Below, one piece after another: positions 30,971-34,685 of a DNA stretch of 34,685 nt; position 1 is the stretch's first letter; each line of letters begins with the position of its first letter. The translations under genes were made by a program, and so were the position numbers. Under the pieces are notes generated by a model. The model did not search any database. It was not told the origin of the DNA and saw nothing but the letters and a program-made list of their open reading frames with translations. This stretch comes from Gammaproteobacteria bacterium (GTDB lineage Bacteria; Pseudomonadota; Gammaproteobacteria; Pseudomonadales; Pseudomonadaceae): positions 1-34,685 of the forward strand of contig JAAXZZ010000020.1 in NCBI GenBank assembly GCA_012719655.1, read 5' to 3'.

Positions 30971-31011
30971 GCCAACTTTATCAATACACCGCATTGATTA
31001 GGTAATTATTT

Positions 31012-34000
31012 ATGGCCAACCATTTAGCACGTCAACACGCCCTAAAAGAAGCATTACAGCAACGTATTCTGGTGCTCGATGGTGGTATGGGCACCATGAT
31101 TCAAAGCTATAAACTGACTGAAGTAGATTTTCGCGGCGAGCGCTTTGCTGATTGGCCAAAAGATTTACAAGGCAATAATGACCTTTTGATTTTGACCCAA
31201 GCCAAACTCATTCAAGAGATCGAAAAAGCCTATTTAGACGCTGGCGCAGATATTTTAGAGACCAACACCTTTAACTCAACGCAAATTTCACAAGCCGATT
31301 ACGGTCTTGAAGCGATCGCTTATGAGTTAAACTTTGAAGGTGCACGCATTGCTCGTGAAGTCGCCGACGCAAAAACCTTAGAAACTCCTGACAAACCACG
31401 TTTTGTCGCTGGAGTGCTCGGCCCAACCAGCCGTACCTGCTCGTTATCACCGGATGTCAACAATCCAGGTTTTCGTAACGTCACCTTTGATATTTTGGTG
31501 GAGAACTACAGCGAAGCCACACGCGGCCTGATTAACGGCGGCGCTGACATTATTATGATCGAAACCATCTTCGATACGCTCAATGCCAAAGCGGCAATCT
31601 TTGCCGTTGAAGGGGTCTTTGAAGAACTCAGTGTCACCTTGCCAATCATGATTTCCGGCACCATCACCGATGCTTCAGGCCGCACACTCTCAGGTCAAAC
31701 CACGGAAGCGTTCTGGAACTCGATTCGTCACTGTAAACCTCTGTCAGTTGGCCTCAACTGCGCCCTAGGTGCCAAAGAACTGCGCCCTTACCTGCAAGAA
31801 CTTTCAGAAAAAGCCGATACTTTTGTTTCTGCGCACCCTAACGCTGGCTTACCCAACGCTTTCGCTGAATACGATGAAACTCCAGCTGAAACCGCTGCCA
31901 TGATTGAAGAGTTTGCCGCCTCTGGGTTTTTAAATATCGTCGGCGGCTGCTGTGGTACCACGCCTGCGCACATCCGCGCCATTGCTGAGAAAGTAGCAAA
32001 GTACCCACCGCGCGTTATTCCAGATATTCCCAAAGCCTGTCGTTTATCAGGTCTTGAGCCCTTCACTATTGATCGTCAATCACTGTTCGTAAACGTCGGT
32101 GAACGCACCAACATCACCGGTTCCGCCCGCTTTGCGCGTTTGATCCGTGAAGGCAGCTACACTGAAGCCCTCGCCGTTGCTTTGCAACAAGTGGAGTCCG
32201 GTGCGCAGGTGATTGATATCAACATGGACGAAGGCATGCTCGACTCAAAAGCGGCCATGGTCACCTTTCTCAATCTGATCGCCGGCGAGCCGGATATCTC
32301 GCGCGTGCCGATTATGATTGACTCATCAACATGGGACATTATCGAAGCAGGCCTAAAATGCATTCAAGGTAAAGGCATTGTTAACTCCATCTCGATGAAA
32401 GAAGGCGTTGATGAGTTTATTAAGCACGCCAAACTCTGCCGCCGTTATGGTGCAGCGGTGGTGGTGATGGCTTTTGATGAACAAGGCCAAGCGGATACTG
32501 CCGCACGTAAACAAGAGATCTGCGCGCGCTCCTATGACATTTTGGTCAATCAAGTGGGCTTTCCACCAGAAGATATTATTTTTGATGCCAATATCTTTGC
32601 CGTGGCCACAGGTATTGAAGAGCACAATAACTACGCGGTTGACTTTATCAGCGCCTGTGCTTGGATTCGCGATAACCTTCCGCATGCCCTCACTTCGGGC
32701 GGTGTCTCCAACGTTTCCTTCTCTTTCCGTGGCAATAACCCAGTGCGAGAAGCGATTCACTCAGTGTTTCTCTACCATGCCATTCAAAACGGCTTAAACA
32801 TGGGCATTGTTAACGCGGGCCAACTGGAGATTTATGATGAAATCCCAATGGATCTGCGCAACAAAGTTGAAGACGTGATGCTTCACCGCCACCCAGGTGC
32901 AACTGAAGCTTTACTGGCGATCGCTGAAGACTATCGTGGTGATGGCTCGGTGAAAGAGGCCGAATCTGAAGAATGGCGTAGCCTTCCCGTTAATCAACGC
33001 CTTGAACACGCCTTAGTAAAAGGGATTACTCAGTGGATTGTGGAAGACACTGAAGAATGCCGCCAGCAATATGCACGCCCCATTGAGGTGATTGAAGGCC
33101 CCTTGATGTCAGGCATGAACATTGTCGGTGATCTGTTTGGTAGCGGTAAAATGTTCCTACCGCAAGTGGTGAAATCCGCTCGCGTGATGAAACAAGCGGT
33201 GGCCCATTTAGTCCCCTTTATTGATGCTGAAAAAGGTGACAAACCTGAAGCCAAAGGCAAGGTATTGATGGCTACAGTAAAAGGCGATGTACACGACATT
33301 GGTAAAAACATTGTTGCTGTGGTGCTGGGTTGTAATGGTTATGACATTGTTGACCTCGGCGTGATGGTGCCTGCTGATAAAATTTTGAAGACGGCCATTG
33401 AAGAAAAATGCGACATCATTGGTCTCTCTGGATTAATCACCCCATCATTGGACGAAATGGTTAACGTAGCCAAAGAAATGCAGCGACAAAACTTCCATCT
33501 CCCTCTATTGATTGGCGGTGCAACCACTTCTAAAGCACATACTGCCGTTAAAGTTGATCCCAATTACACCAATGATGCAGTGGTTTACGTCACCGACGCC
33601 TCGCGCGCCGTGGGCGTGGTCACATCCTTGTTGTCTAAAGAGCTCAAACCTGAATACACCCGAAAGATTCGCGAAGAGTATGCACAAATGCGCGAACGCA
33701 TTGCTGCGCGCAGCGTACGCACTGAACGTCTGACCTATGAGCAAGCCTTAGCCAATAAACCAGACTATGACTGGAGCAATTATTGTGCGCCAAAACCTAA
33801 TGTCACAGGCACGCAGCGCCTCTACAATATCGATTTAGCCATATTAGCTGAATATATTGACTGGACGCCCTTCTTTATCTCGTGGAACCTAGTCGGCAAA
33901 TACCCGCGTATTTTCAACGATGAAGTGGTTGGTGAAGCGGCACAAACGTTGTTCAATGAAGCACAGGGTTTGCTGAAAAAAATGATCGATGAAAAATTGA

Positions 34001-34685
34001 TCGAAGCACGGGCCACTTTCGCCTTTTGGCCAGCCAACCAAGTTCAGCACGATGACATTGAACTGTATGACCAAGCTGGCAAACCAATCGCGATGCTGCA
34101 TCATCTGCGTCAACAAATCGAGAAAACTGATGGCAAACCCAATATGTGCCTAGCCGACTTTGTTGCCCCCAAAGATAGCGGCATTACCGACTACATCGGT
34201 GGTTTCATTGTGACTGCGGGTATTGGCGTAGATGAATTGGTTAAGTCCTATCAAGCGGCTGGCGATGATTACAATGCCATCATGGTGCAAGCACTGGCTG
34301 ACCGCTTAGCTGAAGCCTGCGCTGAATGGTTGCACCAGCAAGTGCGCACCCACTACTGGGGTTACGCGACTGACGAAGAGTTGAGCAACGATGAACTGAT
34401 TCGTGAAAAATACAAAGGTATTCGTCCAGCACCTGGCTACCCTGCTTGCCCTGATCACACTGAAAAAGGCACGCTATTTGAACTGCTTGATCCCAATAAA
34501 AATTTTGGCGTCGAACTGACCGAACACTATGCGATGTTCCCAACCGCAGCGGTCAGCGGATGGTATTTCGCTCATCCCAATGCGCAATACTTTGCTGTGG
34601 GTAAAATTGAGAAAGATCAAGTAGAAAGCTACGCCAAGCGTCGTAATAAGGATATGCAGTACACCGAGCGCTGGCTCAGTCCAGC
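31012..34685 (+). CDS. metH: Cobalamin-dependent methionine synthase; 3' end outside window
   Basis: My translation from ATG 31012 runs open to the window end (no stop, hence absent from the ORF track): [46 protein letters not shown]12 site [13 protein letters not shown], activation domain [14 protein letters not shown]. Confidence 0.97.
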   Translation, partial: MANHLARQHALKEALQQRILVLDGGMGTMIQSYKLTEVDFRGERFADWPKDLQGNNDLLILTQAKLIQEIEKAYLDAGADILETNTFNSTQISQADYGLEAIAYELNFEGARIAREVADAKTLETPDKPRFVAGVLGPTSRTCSLSPDVNNPGFRNVTFDILVENYSEATRGLINGGADIIMIETIFDTLNAKAAIFAVEGVFEELSVTLPIMISGTITDASGRTLSGQTTEAFWNSIRHCKPLSVGLNCALGAKELRPYLQELSEKADTFVSAHPNAGLPNAFAEYDETPAETAAMIEEFAASGFLNIVGGCCGTTPAHIRAIAEKVAKYPPRVIPDIPKACRLSGLEPFTIDRQSLFVNVGERTNITGSARFARLIREGSYTEALAVALQQVESGAQVIDINMDEGMLDSKAAMVTFLNLIAGEPDISRVPIMIDSSTWDIIEAGLKCIQGKGIVNSISMKEGVDEFIKHAKLCRRYGAAVVVMAFDEQGQADTAARKQEICARSYDILVNQVGFPPEDIIFDANIFAVATGIEEHNNYAVDFISACAWIRDNLPHALTSGGVSNVSFSFRGNNPVREAIHSVFLYHAIQNGLNMGIVNAGQLEIYDEIPMDLRNKVEDVMLHRHPGATEALLAIAEDYRGDGSVKEAESEEWRSLPVNQRLEHALVKGITQWIVEDTEECRQQYARPIEVIEGPLMSGMNIVGDLFGSGKMFLPQVVKSARVMKQAVAHLVPFIDAEKGDKPEAKGKVLMATVKGDVHDIGKNIVAVVLGCNGYDIVDLGVMVPADKILKTAIEEKCDIIGLSGLITPSLDEMVNVAKEMQRQNFHLPLLIGGATTSKAHTAVKVDPNYTNDAVVYVTDASRAVGVVTSLLSKELKPEYTRKIREEYAQMRERIAARSVRTERLTYEQALANKPDYDWSNYCAPKPNVTGTQRLYNIDLAILAEYIDWTPFFISWNLVGKYPRIFNDEVVGEAAQTLFNEAQGLLKKMIDEKLIEARATFAFWPANQVQHDDIELYDQAGKPIAMLHHLRQQIEKTDGKPNMCLADFVAPKDSGITDYIGGFIVTAGIGVDELVKSYQAAGDDYNAIMVQALADRLAEACAEWLHQQVRTHYWGYATDEELSNDELIREKYKGIRPAPGYPACPDHTEKGTLFELLDPNKNFGVELTEHYAMFPTAAVSGWYFAHPNAQYFAVGKIEKDQVESYAKRRNKDMQYTERWLSP

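Noticed and set aside
30849-31011. Cobalamin riboswitch upstream of metH
   Set aside because: The intergenic region is ~160 bp and I see no B12-box or riboswitch-like elements.

Overview
The window is a mostly ordinary Pseudomonas-like (gammaproteobacterial) chromosomal segment. In order it holds: the 3' end of cobT, then cobC and cobS; a minus-strand tRNA operon (Arg-TCT, His-GTG, Leu-TAG) with a clear sigma70-type promoter and terminator; folD; a ~680 bp repeat-rich intergenic region; a beta-lactamase-family serine hydrolase; dinG; a YchJ/SEC-C protein; several small conserved proteins (LEA14-like lipoprotein, His-rich SEC-C protein, DUF2489-like); rmuC; a class I glutamine amidotransferase; a DEAD-box helicase; an RluA-type pseudouridine synthase; topA; a DUF1653-like protein; fadA/fadB; an exported helical protein; a UspA protein; a DUF6901-like protein; uup (ABC-F); slt; cti; and metH, which runs off the right edge. 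The most striking unexplained signal is in the folD/beta-lactamase intergenic region. Three ~100-bp elements (two direct, one inverted and diverged) share one predicted fold: an outer stem of about 19 bp enclosing two small hairpins with GGA(T) loops. The stem sequences differ between copies while pairing is largely kept, which looks like covariation. This could be a structured mobile repeat or a structured RNA with several GGA motifs. No defence system, prophage, CRISPR array or transposase was found. All calls are by eye from sequence and the supplied ORF track; no database search was run.
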